This document shows, piece after piece, positions 40,781 to 49,528 of a stretch of DNA of 64,000 bases. This stretch comes from Borreliella chilensis (GTDB taxonomy: Bacteria > Spirochaetota > Spirochaetia > Borreliales > Borreliaceae). A program made the position numbers and the translations under genes. Numbering within the stretch: the first letter of the stretch is position 1; every line of letters starts with the position of its first letter. The notes under the pieces are model-generated. The model was not told the DNA's origin. It was given only the letters and a program-made list of their open reading frames with translations, and searched no databases. Where the stretch lies: positions 372,001-436,000 of the forward strand of contig CP009910.1 in NCBI GenBank assembly GCA_000808095.1, given 5' to 3'.

Positions 40781-42247
40781 TCAATAAGATTTGGCAAACA
40801 AAACAAAATATTTGGCTTTAGAAGAGCAATAAATACAAGTCATGCCTGTTAAATCTTTAGTTTTAAAATCATCAGGAATACACCTTATTGTGGCTTTAGT
40901 TTCATTCTTAATAATATTTTCACAATTCAAGTCACCGCACCAACAAGAAAGCACAAATCCAGAATAATTATTCACATGAGCTTTGAACAACTCATAACTA
41001 TCTTTTCCGCTTCTAAAAATCTCTTTAGTATTTAGGGTTCTAAAATTTAATGCTCTTTTAAATAAATCTTTTTGCATCGAATCGAGTTCTCTCCTAATAT
41101 TGTTGACAAGAAAATCAAGTGACATTTGATACTTAAACTTCCTATCTTTGTCTCTTCTTGCAATAGTAACAGAATTTAAAAGAACATCATTTATTCCTAC
41201 TTCAAGACGTATTGGAATGCCTTTAAACTCAGCAGATGAAAATCTAAATCCTGGAGAAGTTCTAATATCCTTATCAATCTCAACTCTAAATTGTGCTTTT
41301 TTTAAAGTATGCACAATGCAGTTAGAATAATCCAAAATTTTTTTATTAATTTCATCTTCTTTTTTAAAAATGGGAAGAACAATAATTTCTATTGGAGCAA
41401 CACGAGGCGGCAAAATTAAACCTTTCTCATCAGAATGAACCATAATCAAAGCGCCAATCAATCTAGTAGAAACACCCCAGCTACTAGCAAATACATACTT
41501 CATCTCACCATCTTTGTCTTGAAATTTTACATCAAATGCCTTTGCAAAATTCAACCCCAAATAATGAGATGTCGCAGCTTGAAGGGCTTTTTTATCTTGC
41601 ATCAATGTCTCAATTGAATAAGTAGAAACAGCCCCTGCAAATTTTTCCTTTTCGGATTTTTTACCACAAAAAACTGGAATAGCTAAATAATCTTCTATAA
41701 ATCTTTTATATACATTTAAAATAAGTAGAGTTTCTTCTAATGCCTCCTCCTCAGTAGCATGGGCAGTATGTCCTTCTTGCCATAAAAATTCCGTAGTACG
41801 CAAAAAAGGTCTTGTTCTTTTTTCCCAACGAATAACATTTGCCCATTGATTAATTTTAATAGGAAGATCCCTGTATGACTTGATCCACTTACTATACATG
41901 TTCCAAATAATTGTCTCAGAAGTGGGCCTTAAAACCAAAGGCTCTACTAAGCTCTCTCCACCAGCATCCTTAATAATAGCAAATTCTGGTGAAAATCCAT
42001 CAATATGATCCTTTTCTTTTTCTAAAAACCCATAAGGAATAAGCATAGGAAAATAGGCATTTTCATGTCCTGTCTCTTTAAATTTTTCATCAAGTATGCT
42101 TTGGATTTTGCTCCAAATAGAATATCCATAAGGCATAATCACCATGCATCCTTTTACAGGACTGTAATCAGCAAGTTTTGCTTTTTGAACTATGTCTAAA
42201 TACCATTTAGAATAATCATCTTCTTTTGATGTTATAAAATCACTCAT
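40781..42247 (-). CDS. proS: Prolyl-tRNA synthetase, archaeal/eukaryal type
   Basis: A 488-residue class II synthetase of the short ProS type 3, lacking the editing insertion of E. coli ProRS. Motifs are NAYFPMLIPYGFLEKEKDHIDGF, VLRPTSETIIWNMYSKWI, RTTEFLWQEGHTAHA and ATSHYLGLNFAKAF. The C-terminal zinc-like domain has CWCGDLNC and CIYCSSKA and ends in the Tyr typical of this type. The start ATG is at 42245-42247. Confidence 0.97.
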   Translation of the reverse strand: MSDFITSKEDDYSKWYLDIVQKAKLADYSPVKGCMVIMPYGYSIWSKIQSILDEKFKETGHENAYFPMLIPYGFLEKEKDHIDGFSPEFAIIKDAGGESLVEPLVLRPTSETIIWNMYSKWIKSYRDLPIKINQWANVIRWEKRTRPFLRTTEFLWQEGHTAHATEEEALEETLLILNVYKRFIEDYLAIPVFCGKKSEKEKFAGAVSTYSIETLMQDKKALQAATSHYLGLNFAKAFDVKFQDKDGEMKYVFASSWGVSTRLIGALIMVHSDEKGLILPPRVAPIEIIVLPIFKKEDEINKKILDYSNCIVHTLKKAQFRVEIDKDIRTSPGFRFSSAEFKGIPIRLEVGINDVLLNSVTIARRDKDRKFKYQMSLDFLVNNIRRELDSMQKDLFKRALNFRTLNTKEIFRSGKDSYELFKAHVNNYSGFVLSCWCGDLNCENIIKNETKATIRCIPDDFKTKDLTGMTCIYCSSKAKYFVLFAKSY

Positions 42248-42299
42248 ACATCATCCTTAATAAAATATTATACTTCTTCAAAACTATCAATAATCATTA

Positions 42300-42977
42300 T
42301 CAATATTTTTTAACTTCAACCATAAAGCGCTTGTATTTATTCCCAGAAGAATTTAGCATAGTTTTTTCCAAAACAAAAACAATCCCATCTTCATTTGGGA
42401 ATAAAACAATTTCCCTTATTTTGTAATCAATAACATTTTTTCTATAATAATTTCCTCTTCCAACAGTCAAATGTTTTGCTAAAGTTGAATTACAGTATCT
42501 AACAGATAAAAAAATATTAAAAGAAGAAGAAAGTTCTTGAGAGTTAATATCCTTATTTATAAAAATTTGATATTCATTTCCTGTTTTAAAATCAATAAAA
42601 TTTAAAAAATCTGTTTCTGAGATTCCACTATTAACATAAAAATAAATTTCTCTTCCTCTTCTTAAATGATTTATTTTAAATTCTTTAACTTTAAAGTTGA
42701 TTATCTTTAAAAGCTCATAAAGACTTTTATCATAACTGTCTGAATACTCAATGTACTCTTTAAAAATTCTAGAATGCATTCCAGAATCCGCAAAATTATT
42801 TTTAATAGTATCAACAAAGTATACAGCAGAATAATAACATCTATTTTCAAACCCATACTCGCCAAACATAAAATGTTGATCATTATTAGAGAATCCTAAA
42901 TTTTTAAAAAAAACATTTTCTGAAAACCCTAATAAAAAATAAAAAAAATAAAAAAAAACGATATACAGTTTAACCAT
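42300..42977 (-). CDS. Exported protein of unknown function
   Basis: A 225-residue protein with an N-terminal signal peptide (MVKLYIVFFYFFYFLLGFSENVF). The mature part is predicted to be mostly beta, with FMFGEYGFENRCYYSAVYFVD, YQIFINKDINS and GIVFVLEKTMLN. No family is recognised and there is no lipobox. Its 5' flank contains a 23-bp tandem duplication. It is 52 bases upstream of proS on the same strand. Confidence 0.7.
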   Translation of the reverse strand: MVKLYIVFFYFFYFLLGFSENVFFKNLGFSNNDQHFMFGEYGFENRCYYSAVYFVDTIKNNFADSGMHSRIFKEYIEYSDSYDKSLYELLKIINFKVKEFKINHLRRGREIYFYVNSGISETDFLNFIDFKTGNEYQIFINKDINSQELSSSFNIFLSVRYCNSTLAKHLTVGRGNYYRKNVIDYKIREIVLFPNEDGIVFVLEKTMLNSSGNKYKRFMVEVKKY

Positions 42978-43019
42978 AAGCTTTTTACAAGTTTAATAAC
43001 AGCAAATTATATACTAAAC

Positions 43020-43065
43020 TTATTTATATTTGAATTAGCCTTTTATTTATATTTGAATTAGCCTT
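43020..43065. repeat. 23-bp perfect tandem duplication
   Basis: The unit TTATTTATATTTGAATTAGCCTT (split here as TTATTTATATTT and GAATTAGCCTT) occurs twice, at 43020-43042 and 43043-43065, in the 187-base gap between two divergent genes. It contains AT-rich -10-like sequence on both strands, so copy number could change expression of either neighbour. Confidence 0.85.
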
Positions 43066-43164
43066 ACATTAAAATAATATCAAACAGTATTTCAAATTCA
43101 AAACTTTGATATATTATTTGTTTATAGATTAAAAATTTAATATTCAAATTTTTGGGATAAATTT

Positions 43165-43569
43165 TTGAACGAACTGGTCAATAATTTAAAATTAGCTTTA
43201 AAAAGCTTTAGGCAAATAAAGTTTTATTGCAAGTGCTTTAAAACAAGTCCTTACACTAAAACTTATTTAATGCAAATTCATCAATTTATACTTTTTTTAA
43301 AAATCAAAAACTCAAGGCAAAAATATCTTGCAGAAGATCTTATGCAAATAAACAACAAGATTAACAGCAATATCAAGTCAAGTAGTATAATAGTACCCGT
43401 GATTGTAATTAAAAATTTTTTGATAAACAAAGCAATAAAAAATTTAACAATAAAGTTTTGCTATCAAAATAAACAAAAAAATATTGATGTTTTTAATTTC
43501 TCACGCTTTATTAAAAATATTTTAAAGACAATATCTAAAGTTGGATATAAAAAAGGAGAATTTCAATGA
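43165..43569 (+). CDS. Small basic protein of unknown function
   Basis: A 134-residue, lysine-rich protein with no signal peptide and no family recognised. It contains a short hydrophobic stretch SSSIIVPVIVIKNFLI (about 72-87). The start is TTG with GGGA seven bases upstream, which is only modest evidence. The stop overlaps the ATG of the BB0405-like gene (ATGA at 43566-43569), so translation of the outer-membrane protein is probably coupled to it. That argues the frame is real. Confidence 0.6.
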   Translation: MNELVNNLKLALKSFRQIKFYCKCFKTSPYTKTYLMQIHQFILFLKIKNSRQKYLAEDLMQINNKINSNIKSSSIIVPVIVIKNFLINKAIKNLTIKFCYQNKQKNIDVFNFSRFIKNILKTISKVGYKKGEFQ

Positions 43570-44177
43570 GAATGCTATTAGCAACAATAATACTTATATT
43601 AACAACAGGCTTATTAACTGCCCAATCGAAAAGCAAAGCTATGGCCGAAGATGATTTTGACTTTGAGAAACTTCTTGCAAAAGAAGAGTCTGTGCGTCGT
43701 TTATTTGGCATAGGCTTTGGGGTTGGATATCCTCTTACAAACATTACAATATCTGTTCCATACGTAGACATAGACGTTGGATACGGAGGATTCATAGGGC
43801 TTAAACCTAACAACTTCATGTCATATGTTATTGTGGGAATAGATCTCTTATTTAAAGATGAAATACATAAAAACACCATGATTTCAGGTGGCATTGGAAT
43901 AGGTGCAGATTGGTCAAAAGGAAGTCCTGAAAAGTCGGGTGAAAAAGCTGACGATGAAGAAGAAAGTGAAATTCAACAAGCAAATTCTCTTCAAAATAGA
44001 ATAGGAGTTGTGATAAGGCTACCATTGGTGATAGAATACAGCTTTCTTAAAAATATTGTGATTGGGTTTAAAGCTGTTGCTACTATTGGAACAACTCTAC
44101 TATTTAGCAGCCCAATGTCATTTGAAGGAGCTAGATTTAATTTTTTAGGCACAGGCTTTATAAAAATATATATATAA
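43566..44177 (+). CDS. BB0405-like outer-membrane protein
   Basis: A 203-residue exported protein: signal peptide MRMLLATIILILTTGLLTAQS, an acidic stretch (ADDEEESEI near 138-147) and alternating strands such as VGYPLTNITISVPYVDIDVGYGGFIGLKPNN that suggest a small beta-barrel. Published work on the B. burgdorferi ortholog describes a surface-exposed protein that binds complement factor H. It ends with aromatic/hydrophobic FIKIYI, as outer-membrane proteins often do. GGAG precedes the ATG. It is the first of two paralogs. Confidence 0.88.
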   Translation: MRMLLATIILILTTGLLTAQSKSKAMAEDDFDFEKLLAKEESVRRLFGIGFGVGYPLTNITISVPYVDIDVGYGGFIGLKPNNFMSYVIVGIDLLFKDEIHKNTMISGGIGIGADWSKGSPEKSGEKADDEEESEIQQANSLQNRIGVVIRLPLVIEYSFLKNIVIGFKAVATIGTTLLFSSPMSFEGARFNFLGTGFIKIYI

Positions 44178-44187
44178 TGGAGAATAA

Positions 44188-44799
44188 ATGATAAAAAATT
44201 TTAAAAAAATGTATATTTTAACATTAATATTAGGTGTAATTCACCTTTCTTTTGCATCTGACAATTACATGGTCAGATGCAATAAAGAAGAAGATTCAAC
44301 CACTTGTATCGCAAAACTTAAAGGCATAAAAGAAAAAAAAAGTTATGACTTATTTTCAATGGGCATTGGTATAGGAAATCCTATTGCAAATATTATAATT
44401 ACAATTCCTTATGTCAATATTGATTTTGGGTACGGAGGCTTTATTGGTCTTAAGTCTAACAATTTTGAAAATTATCTAAACGGCGGAATAGATATTATTT
44501 TTAAAAAGCAAATTGGACAATACATGAGAATCGGTGGGGGTATTGGAGTAGGTGCAGATTGGACAAAAGCATCCCTTATACCTCCTGATGAAGACGAAGA
44601 GGTTAACTATGAGAGAATAGGCGCTGTTGTAAGAATACCTTTTGTAATGGAATACAACTTCGCAAAAAACTTATCCATAGGATTCAAAATTTACCCTGCA
44701 CTAGGACCAACAATACTGTTGACAAAGCCAAGCATTTTATTTGAAGGAATTAAATTCAATTTTTTTGGATTCGGATTCATAAAATTTGCATTTAATTAG
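44188..44799 (+). CDS. BB0406-like outer-membrane protein, paralog of the gene upstream
   Basis: A 203-residue exported protein with signal peptide MIKNFKKMYILTLILGVIHLSFA. The core VNIDFGYGGFIGLKSNNFENY and the C-terminal LLTKPSILFEGIKFNFFGFGFIKFAFN follow the paralog closely, while the loops differ. The B. burgdorferi ortholog is reported as a laminin-binding, porin-like surface protein. It begins 10 bases after the first copy, so the two are cotranscribed and probably arose by tandem duplication. Confidence 0.88.
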   Translation: MIKNFKKMYILTLILGVIHLSFASDNYMVRCNKEEDSTTCIAKLKGIKEKKSYDLFSMGIGIGNPIANIIITIPYVNIDFGYGGFIGLKSNNFENYLNGGIDIIFKKQIGQYMRIGGGIGVGADWTKASLIPPDEDEEVNYERIGAVVRIPFVMEYNFAKNLSIGFKIYPALGPTILLTKPSILFEGIKFNFFGFGFIKFAFN

Positions 44800-44824
44800 A
44801 CAAATAATTAAATTGGCAATTTAA

Positions 44825-44853
44825 AATTAAGCTTACATAAAGCAAGCTTAATT
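44825..44853. terminator. Hairpin terminator between convergent genes
   Basis: A 10-bp perfect stem (AATTAAGCTT / AAGCTTAATT) with a 9-base loop lies between the BB0406-like gene and convergent manA, overlapping the manA stop. It is AT-rich and lacks a long U-run, so it is probably weak. Confidence 0.55.
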
Positions 44854-45969
44854 GCAATCAAAACCAGCAATAAAAGCTTGACCATCCCCATTGACAAGCA
44901 AATTTTCAGCTTTTTTGCCTATAAAAACACTCTCACCTCTCTTAAGATCTAAGGATTTATTTATATTTACACAGCCATCTAAAACTAACAATATCATTGC
45001 ACTATTTCTCCTGATACAAATGCTCTCATTTATTTTTTTTTGAATTAATTTCAAATTAGTATTTGGAAGTCTAAATACACTAAAACCATTTTGAAAATCA
45101 GGATTTAAAAATGAAAATTTCCCCTCCTCGAATTGACCAACTCTCAACATCTCCTCTTTATCAATATACTTAGTAGTAAGACCAGCCCTAATAACATTGT
45201 CAGAATTAGTCATAAGTTCAATACAGTCCCCTCTAAGATATGCATGAACCTCTTGACTATTTGTATAAACAACTTCTCCTGATTTTAGCTTTAAGATATT
45301 CATGCCCAAAAATACTAAAAGGCCAACATCTATACCATAAATATTGTAAATTTCATTAAACCAATAGCTTCTAAGATTATCAATAAGCTCCAAATTTTTT
45401 AAAATTTTTACAATAATCTCCTCAAGTTCATGCCTTTGAAAGGCAAAAATAGTCTTTACAAAGTCTTTGTGTGATTTAAAGTCGAAATTTAATTTCAAAA
45501 TATCACAAATTTTTCTAATCTCCTCCAAAGGCAAAAAGCCCTTAAGAGCATAAAAATCACTCAAGGCATAAACAAGTTCAATTTTGGGGTTTTTATCTTT
45601 ATATATCCTTTTAGGATCATTAATATCTACCCCATTATTATTTTCTGATTCGTACCCTTTCAAAGCAATGTCTTTAGAAGGATGTATTTGAATAGACAAA
45701 GGCTTATTTGCAGACAACACCTTAAATAAAAAAGGAAATTCAGCATCACATCCTAAAAGCTCTTTATGAGCTTCCAAAAAATCACTTAAAAGCACATATT
45801 TATCCTCATATAAAATCTTACTAGAGAATGTCTTGTGCGCTCCAAGCCACATTTCAGCCTTAGGTTTCCCATCAATCTTATCACCTAAAAGGTGAGGAAT
45901 AAAACTAATCCCTCCCCAATCATATTCTTTAATATCATTTTTCATTAAAAAAATATTATCTTTATTCAT
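44848..45969 (-). CDS. manA: Mannose-6-phosphate isomerase
   Basis: A 373-residue type I phosphomannose isomerase interconverting mannose 6-phosphate and fructose 6-phosphate. Zinc-site motifs are visible: FPFLFKVLSANKPLSIQIHPS, DKNPKIELVYALSDF (family form NHKPEM varies here) and GEVVYTNSQEVHAYLRGDCIELMTNSDNVIRAGLT. The ATG overlaps the fruA stop codon (ATGA), so mannose or fructose entering through the PTS would be fed to glycolysis. Confidence 0.94.
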   Translation of the reverse strand: MNKDNIFLMKNDIKEYDWGGISFIPHLLGDKIDGKPKAEMWLGAHKTFSSKILYEDKYVLLSDFLEAHKELLGCDAEFPFLFKVLSANKPLSIQIHPSKDIALKGYESENNNGVDINDPKRIYKDKNPKIELVYALSDFYALKGFLPLEEIRKICDILKLNFDFKSHKDFVKTIFAFQRHELEEIIVKILKNLELIDNLRSYWFNEIYNIYGIDVGLLVFLGMNILKLKSGEVVYTNSQEVHAYLRGDCIELMTNSDNVIRAGLTTKYIDKEEMLRVGQFEEGKFSFLNPDFQNGFSVFRLPNTNLKLIQKKINESICIRRNSAMILLVLDGCVNINKSLDLKRGESVFIGKKAENLLVNGDGQAFIAGFDCN

Positions 45970-47846
45970 TCAGATTCCTTTAATTTTAAAGATTTCAAAA
46001 AAATTACCAAAGCTGTTGCAACTGCAACTCCAACAACAATTGCAATAATAAACTCAAATTTATTATCAACAACAGGAAGCACTATTGGTCCTCCATGGGG
46101 AGCATGATTAGCAACACCTAAAAAAGCTGCAATAATGCTTGATACAGCTCCTCCTACCACTACCGAAGGAATTACTCTTCCAGGATCACTAGCAGCAAAA
46201 GGTATAGCTCCCTCACTAATACCAATAAATGAAATTAAAAAGGCTATTTTGCCCGATTCTTTCTCTTCATTCTCAAACAACTTAGGTGCCAAAAAAGTAG
46301 CAAGACCCATAGCCATAGGGGGAACAGGAATTGCTGCTGCCACCATTCCCATTATTTCTGGTACTTGAGGGATTAGTCCTACACCAAAAAGAAATGCTAC
46401 CTTATTAAAAGGCCCCCCCATATCAATAGTTATCATTGAGCCTAGTACTAAGCCTAAGAAAATTTTACCCAACACACCAAACGTTTCTGAATTACTCTGT
46501 AGGGATTTAAGTCCACTCTCAAGTACCCCCATAAATTCTCCAATATAAACACCAACATATAACATAAAAAAGCCAACAATAATAGTGCTTATTAGTGGAA
46601 TTACAAATATAGGCATTACAGGCCTTAACCACTCAGGAACAGATCTCTTTGCCAAAAACTTTGCGACATAACCTGCAAGAAACCCCGCAAATATTGCACC
46701 CAAAAAACCTGCTTTTACATTCCCAGATATTACTCCACCAACAAGACCGGGAGCAAGACCAGGTTTATCAGCAATTGCCATCGAAATAAAACCAGCAAGT
46801 ACGGGCAGCATCATTCCAAAGGCAACAGAACCAATGTCTGCAATTTGTTTATAAAACGGATGATCAGAAAAATTAGGACCATCAGGCCCAATCCCAACAA
46901 AAGCAATACTAAGAGCAATTAAAATTCCCCCACTTGCAACAACAGGGATCATTGGAGATACTCCACTCATTAAATATTTATAAAAACTGGCTTTGCCTGT
47001 TGCAGTAGAACTTTTAGAGCTACTACTAACACTAGAATCTTGATTGCAAAAAAATACTGGAGCATTAAATGCCTCTTTAATAATATTTTCTGTATTGTTT
47101 ATCGCCTTTACAGTTGAAACCTTATAAACCCTTTTCCCCTCAAATCTCTTTTCATCAACATCCTTATCAACAGCAAGTATTACAATAGCCGCATTCCTAA
47201 TTTCTTCTTCTGTTAAGGCATTTTCAATACCAATAGACCCTTGAGTTTCGACCTTAATGTCGTAACCTTGCTTTTTAGCCTCACCCTCAATTTTCTTTGC
47301 TGCAATGTATGTATGAGCAACTCCAACAGGACAAGCAGTTACGGCCACTATTTTTTCTGACTTTGTAGCTCCAAAAATCTCTTCTTTAGAATTTCTTTCA
47401 ACATTTTCTATATAATAATAAATGTCATCAGCAGTAACAATCCCATTTAAAGCATTTTGAAAAGCATCATCTTCAAAAAGTTTAGCTATAAACGCAATCG
47501 ACTTGAGATGATCATTGCCTTGCTGCTTTTTTGACATACAAATTAAAAATATTAAATTAACAGGAGGATTTTCTTCAGACCACTTAACTCCAGCTCCTTT
47601 TATGTAAAGCAATGAAATAAAACTGGTCTTAACAACATCTCCTATAAAATGAGGAATTGCAACTCCATTTTCCCAAGAAGTGTCGCCTAGTTTCTCTCTA
47701 TCAAGAATTCCTTTAAGAAACTCACTTTTACTGTCTATATACCCCTTACCATTGACTTTTTCAACTAAAAAATCAATTACATCTTCTTTTGAATTTACTT
47801 CGGGCAAAATAAATACAAGATCTTTTTTCAAAAAATTAAAAAACAT
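45966..47846 (-). CDS. fruA: Fructose-family PTS transporter, EIIABC fusion
   Basis: A 626-residue phosphotransferase permease with domains in order EIIA-EIIB-EIIC. EIIA (1-150) has its phosphorylated His66 in AIPHF. EIIB (about 163-265) has Cys172 in VTACPVGVAHTYIAAKKIE. EIIC (about 288-626) has many transmembrane helices, with signatures APGLVGGVISG, DMGGPFNK and SEGAIPFAASDP. Both phospho-residues are intact, so it should be active. Paired with manA, mannose is a likely substrate besides fructose. Two palindromes lie upstream, suggesting regulation. Confidence 0.95.
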   Translation of the reverse strand: MFFNFLKKDLVFILPEVNSKEDVIDFLVEKVNGKGYIDSKSEFLKGILDREKLGDTSWENGVAIPHFIGDVVKTSFISLLYIKGAGVKWSEENPPVNLIFLICMSKKQQGNDHLKSIAFIAKLFEDDAFQNALNGIVTADDIYYYIENVERNSKEEIFGATKSEKIVAVTACPVGVAHTYIAAKKIEGEAKKQGYDIKVETQGSIGIENALTEEEIRNAAIVILAVDKDVDEKRFEGKRVYKVSTVKAINNTENIIKEAFNAPVFFCNQDSSVSSSSKSSTATGKASFYKYLMSGVSPMIPVVASGGILIALSIAFVGIGPDGPNFSDHPFYKQIADIGSVAFGMMLPVLAGFISMAIADKPGLAPGLVGGVISGNVKAGFLGAIFAGFLAGYVAKFLAKRSVPEWLRPVMPIFVIPLISTIIVGFFMLYVGVYIGEFMGVLESGLKSLQSNSETFGVLGKIFLGLVLGSMITIDMGGPFNKVAFLFGVGLIPQVPEIMGMVAAAIPVPPMAMGLATFLAPKLFENEEKESGKIAFLISFIGISEGAIPFAASDPGRVIPSVVVGGAVSSIIAAFLGVANHAPHGGPIVLPVVDNKFEFIIAIVVGVAVATALVIFLKSLKLKESE

Positions 47847-47873
47847 AAATGCAGTCTCCTAGCAATTAAACAT

Positions 47874-47890
47874 ATTGTATAATATACAAT
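47874..47890. promoter_or_regulatory. 17-bp dyad 27 bases upstream of fruA
   Basis: ATTGTATA-A-TATACAAT, centred about 35 bases before the fruA ATG and overlapping the expected -10/transcript start region. It is a candidate operator; AT-rich dyads arise by chance, but this one is long and well placed. Confidence 0.5.
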
Positions 47891-47911
47891 AAAATAGCAT
47901 AATCCAGCCAC

Positions 47912-47937
47912 TTAGTATAAAAATATTTTTATACTAA
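47912..47937. promoter_or_regulatory. 26-bp perfect palindrome between fruA and the divergent gene
   Basis: The half-site TTAGTATAAAAAT is followed directly by its exact reverse complement, with no loop. It lies in the 171-base gap between divergent genes. TATAAT at 47965-47970 is a likely -10 for the gene on the plus strand, so the palindrome lies just upstream of its -35 region and upstream of fruA on the other side. Confidence 0.6.
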
Positions 47938-48017
47938 AAATCAAAATTCAACTTGAATACATATTATAATTATTGAAAAGACAAAACTATTTTTATATTA
48001 TTTTAAATAATCTGCTT

Positions 48018-48644
48018 ATGAAAAAAACTCCAAATATTTATATTTCCTTAGCTTTGCTAGCCATTTATACTTTAAATGCACTTGCAAACGAAGAAGATAA
48101 TACTAATAAAAAAAACAATCAATCCGAACAAAGGTCCAATTTCTTTAGCTCAGAAAGAGGTTTCACCTACTCAACAGGAATTGGAACTGGAATTGGATTT
48201 TTCCTAAATTCAAATACCAAACATCTTATTTTTAGACCTTACTATACATTCTCTAGTAATAATTTTGATTTTCTAATCATTGCTATGATACTAATAAAGG
48301 AAAATCTTAATAATATTTCTAAAAAAATGCAATACTTTACATCTTACATTGGAGGAGGAATAAACTGGCACATTGCAAACCTAATTAAAAAAACAAAATA
48401 TTTTTCCTCTACCATTGGCATAGGTAGTCGTTTTTACTTATCTACAAACCTTATAGGAGACATTCAATTTTATGAAAAGTTGCCTTATATACTAGAGCCT
48501 TATATATTTATTGAACTTTCTACAAAAAAGTTAATCCCTTTAATGGGATTAGACTTTAAAATTGATTTCTTATTTTTAGATACATTTAACATTTCTTTTA
48601 ACTTTACTATTAGATATAATTTTAAGGTCGAAAAAGAGAAATAA
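48018..48644 (+). CDS. Exported protein, possible outer-membrane beta protein
   Basis: A 208-residue protein with a clear signal peptide from the ATG (MKKTPNIYISLALLAIYTLNALA). Its mature part is beta-rich with strands such as FTYSTGIGTGIGFFLNSN, FRPYYTFSSNNFDFLIIA and NISFNFTIRYNFKV, ending in an aromatic residue pattern reminiscent of small barrels. A TTG 45 bases earlier keeps frame, but it lies at the predicted transcript start and lacks a ribosome site. It is two bases before the nuclease gene. Confidence 0.7.
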   Translation: MKKTPNIYISLALLAIYTLNALANEEDNTNKKNNQSEQRSNFFSSERGFTYSTGIGTGIGFFLNSNTKHLIFRPYYTFSSNNFDFLIIAMILIKENLNNISKKMQYFTSYIGGGINWHIANLIKKTKYFSSTIGIGSRFYLSTNLIGDIQFYEKLPYILEPYIFIELSTKKLIPLMGLDFKIDFLFLDTFNISFNFTIRYNFKVEKEK

Positions 48645-48646
48645 AT

Positions 48647-49528
48647 ATGAAAAAAAACTCAAAATTTTTTCTTTATTGCTATATTTTATGTTTAACAGGA
48701 TTTTTATTTTTTTCCTTAAATCCAAAAGCACTAAAACAAATTAAACACAAAATTTATAATTATTTAGAAATAATAGAAAATAAATACATTAACATTACAA
48801 AATCTATTCCAATAAAAGAATCCCAGTTAATACCAAAAGGATATCTTACCACCCAAATAATAAGTAAAAAACACTATACTTTAGGGTACGCTGAAAGCGC
48901 AAGACAATCCGAATGGGCTGCTTATCCTCTTAAAAGAGAAATGGTAGAACTAGCATTAACCTTGCTAAAATCAAAAAAAATTAAAAGGAGTCCTAAATTC
49001 TTTGAAGATACAAATATCAAAGGAATTTCCCCAAAACTTAAAGATTACTTTAAAAGTGGTTACGATAGGGGTCATATAGTAAATTCTGCTGACATGTCTT
49101 TTTCTGAGAATGCAATGAAAGATACATATTTCTTATCAAATATGTCACCTCAAAAAAGCGAATTTAATTCTGGAATTTGGCTAAAACTTGAAAAATTAGT
49201 AAGAGAATGGGCAATCTTAAAAGGATATATATATATTATTAGCGCTGGAATTTTAACAGAGAATAAAGGATTTATTGGAAAAAACAAAATTTTGGTACCT
49301 AAAAATTTTTATAAAATAGTGTTAGCAATTAACAATAATAATTTTTATGATATAATCTCTTTTATTATCCCAAATGAAAAAGCAAAAGACTTAGATTTAA
49401 AAAATTACATCGTTAATGTCGATTCAATTGAAAAAAAAACAAAAATAGATTTTTTTGAAAAACTTGATTCAAAAATTAAAAAAAATATTAAAAAAATACA
49501 AAACACACATTCTTGGAAGTTTAAATGA
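48647..49528 (+). CDS. nucA: DRGH-type DNA/RNA non-specific endonuclease
   Basis: A 293-residue nuclease of the beta-beta-alpha-metal (NucA/EndoG) family. The catalytic motif DRGH is at 140-143 with His143 as base. LSNMSPQ (Asn165) and FNSGIWLKLE (Asn174, Glu182) supply the magnesium site. An uncleaved signal-anchor (about 7-25) points to export or membrane attachment, so it may degrade environmental nucleic acid for nucleotide salvage in this purine and pyrimidine auxotroph. The stop overlaps the next gene's ATG (ATGA). Confidence 0.92.
   Translation: MKKNSKFFLYCYILCLTGFLFFSLNPKALKQIKHKIYNYLEIIENKYINITKSIPIKESQLIPKGYLTTQIISKKHYTLGYAESARQSEWAAYPLKREMVELALTLLKSKKIKRSPKFFEDTNIKGISPKLKDYFKSGYDRGHIVNSADMSFSENAMKDTYFLSNMSPQKSEFNSGIWLKLEKLVREWAILKGYIYIISAGILTENKGFIGKNKILVPKNFYKIVLAINNNNFYDIISFIIPNEKAKDLDLKNYIVNVDSIEKKTKIDFFEKLDSKIKKNIKKIQNTHSWKFK

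Noticed and set aside
42978-43164. 23-bp duplication as a short CRISPR array
   Set aside because: Only two copies, directly adjacent, with no spacers and no cas genes in the window.
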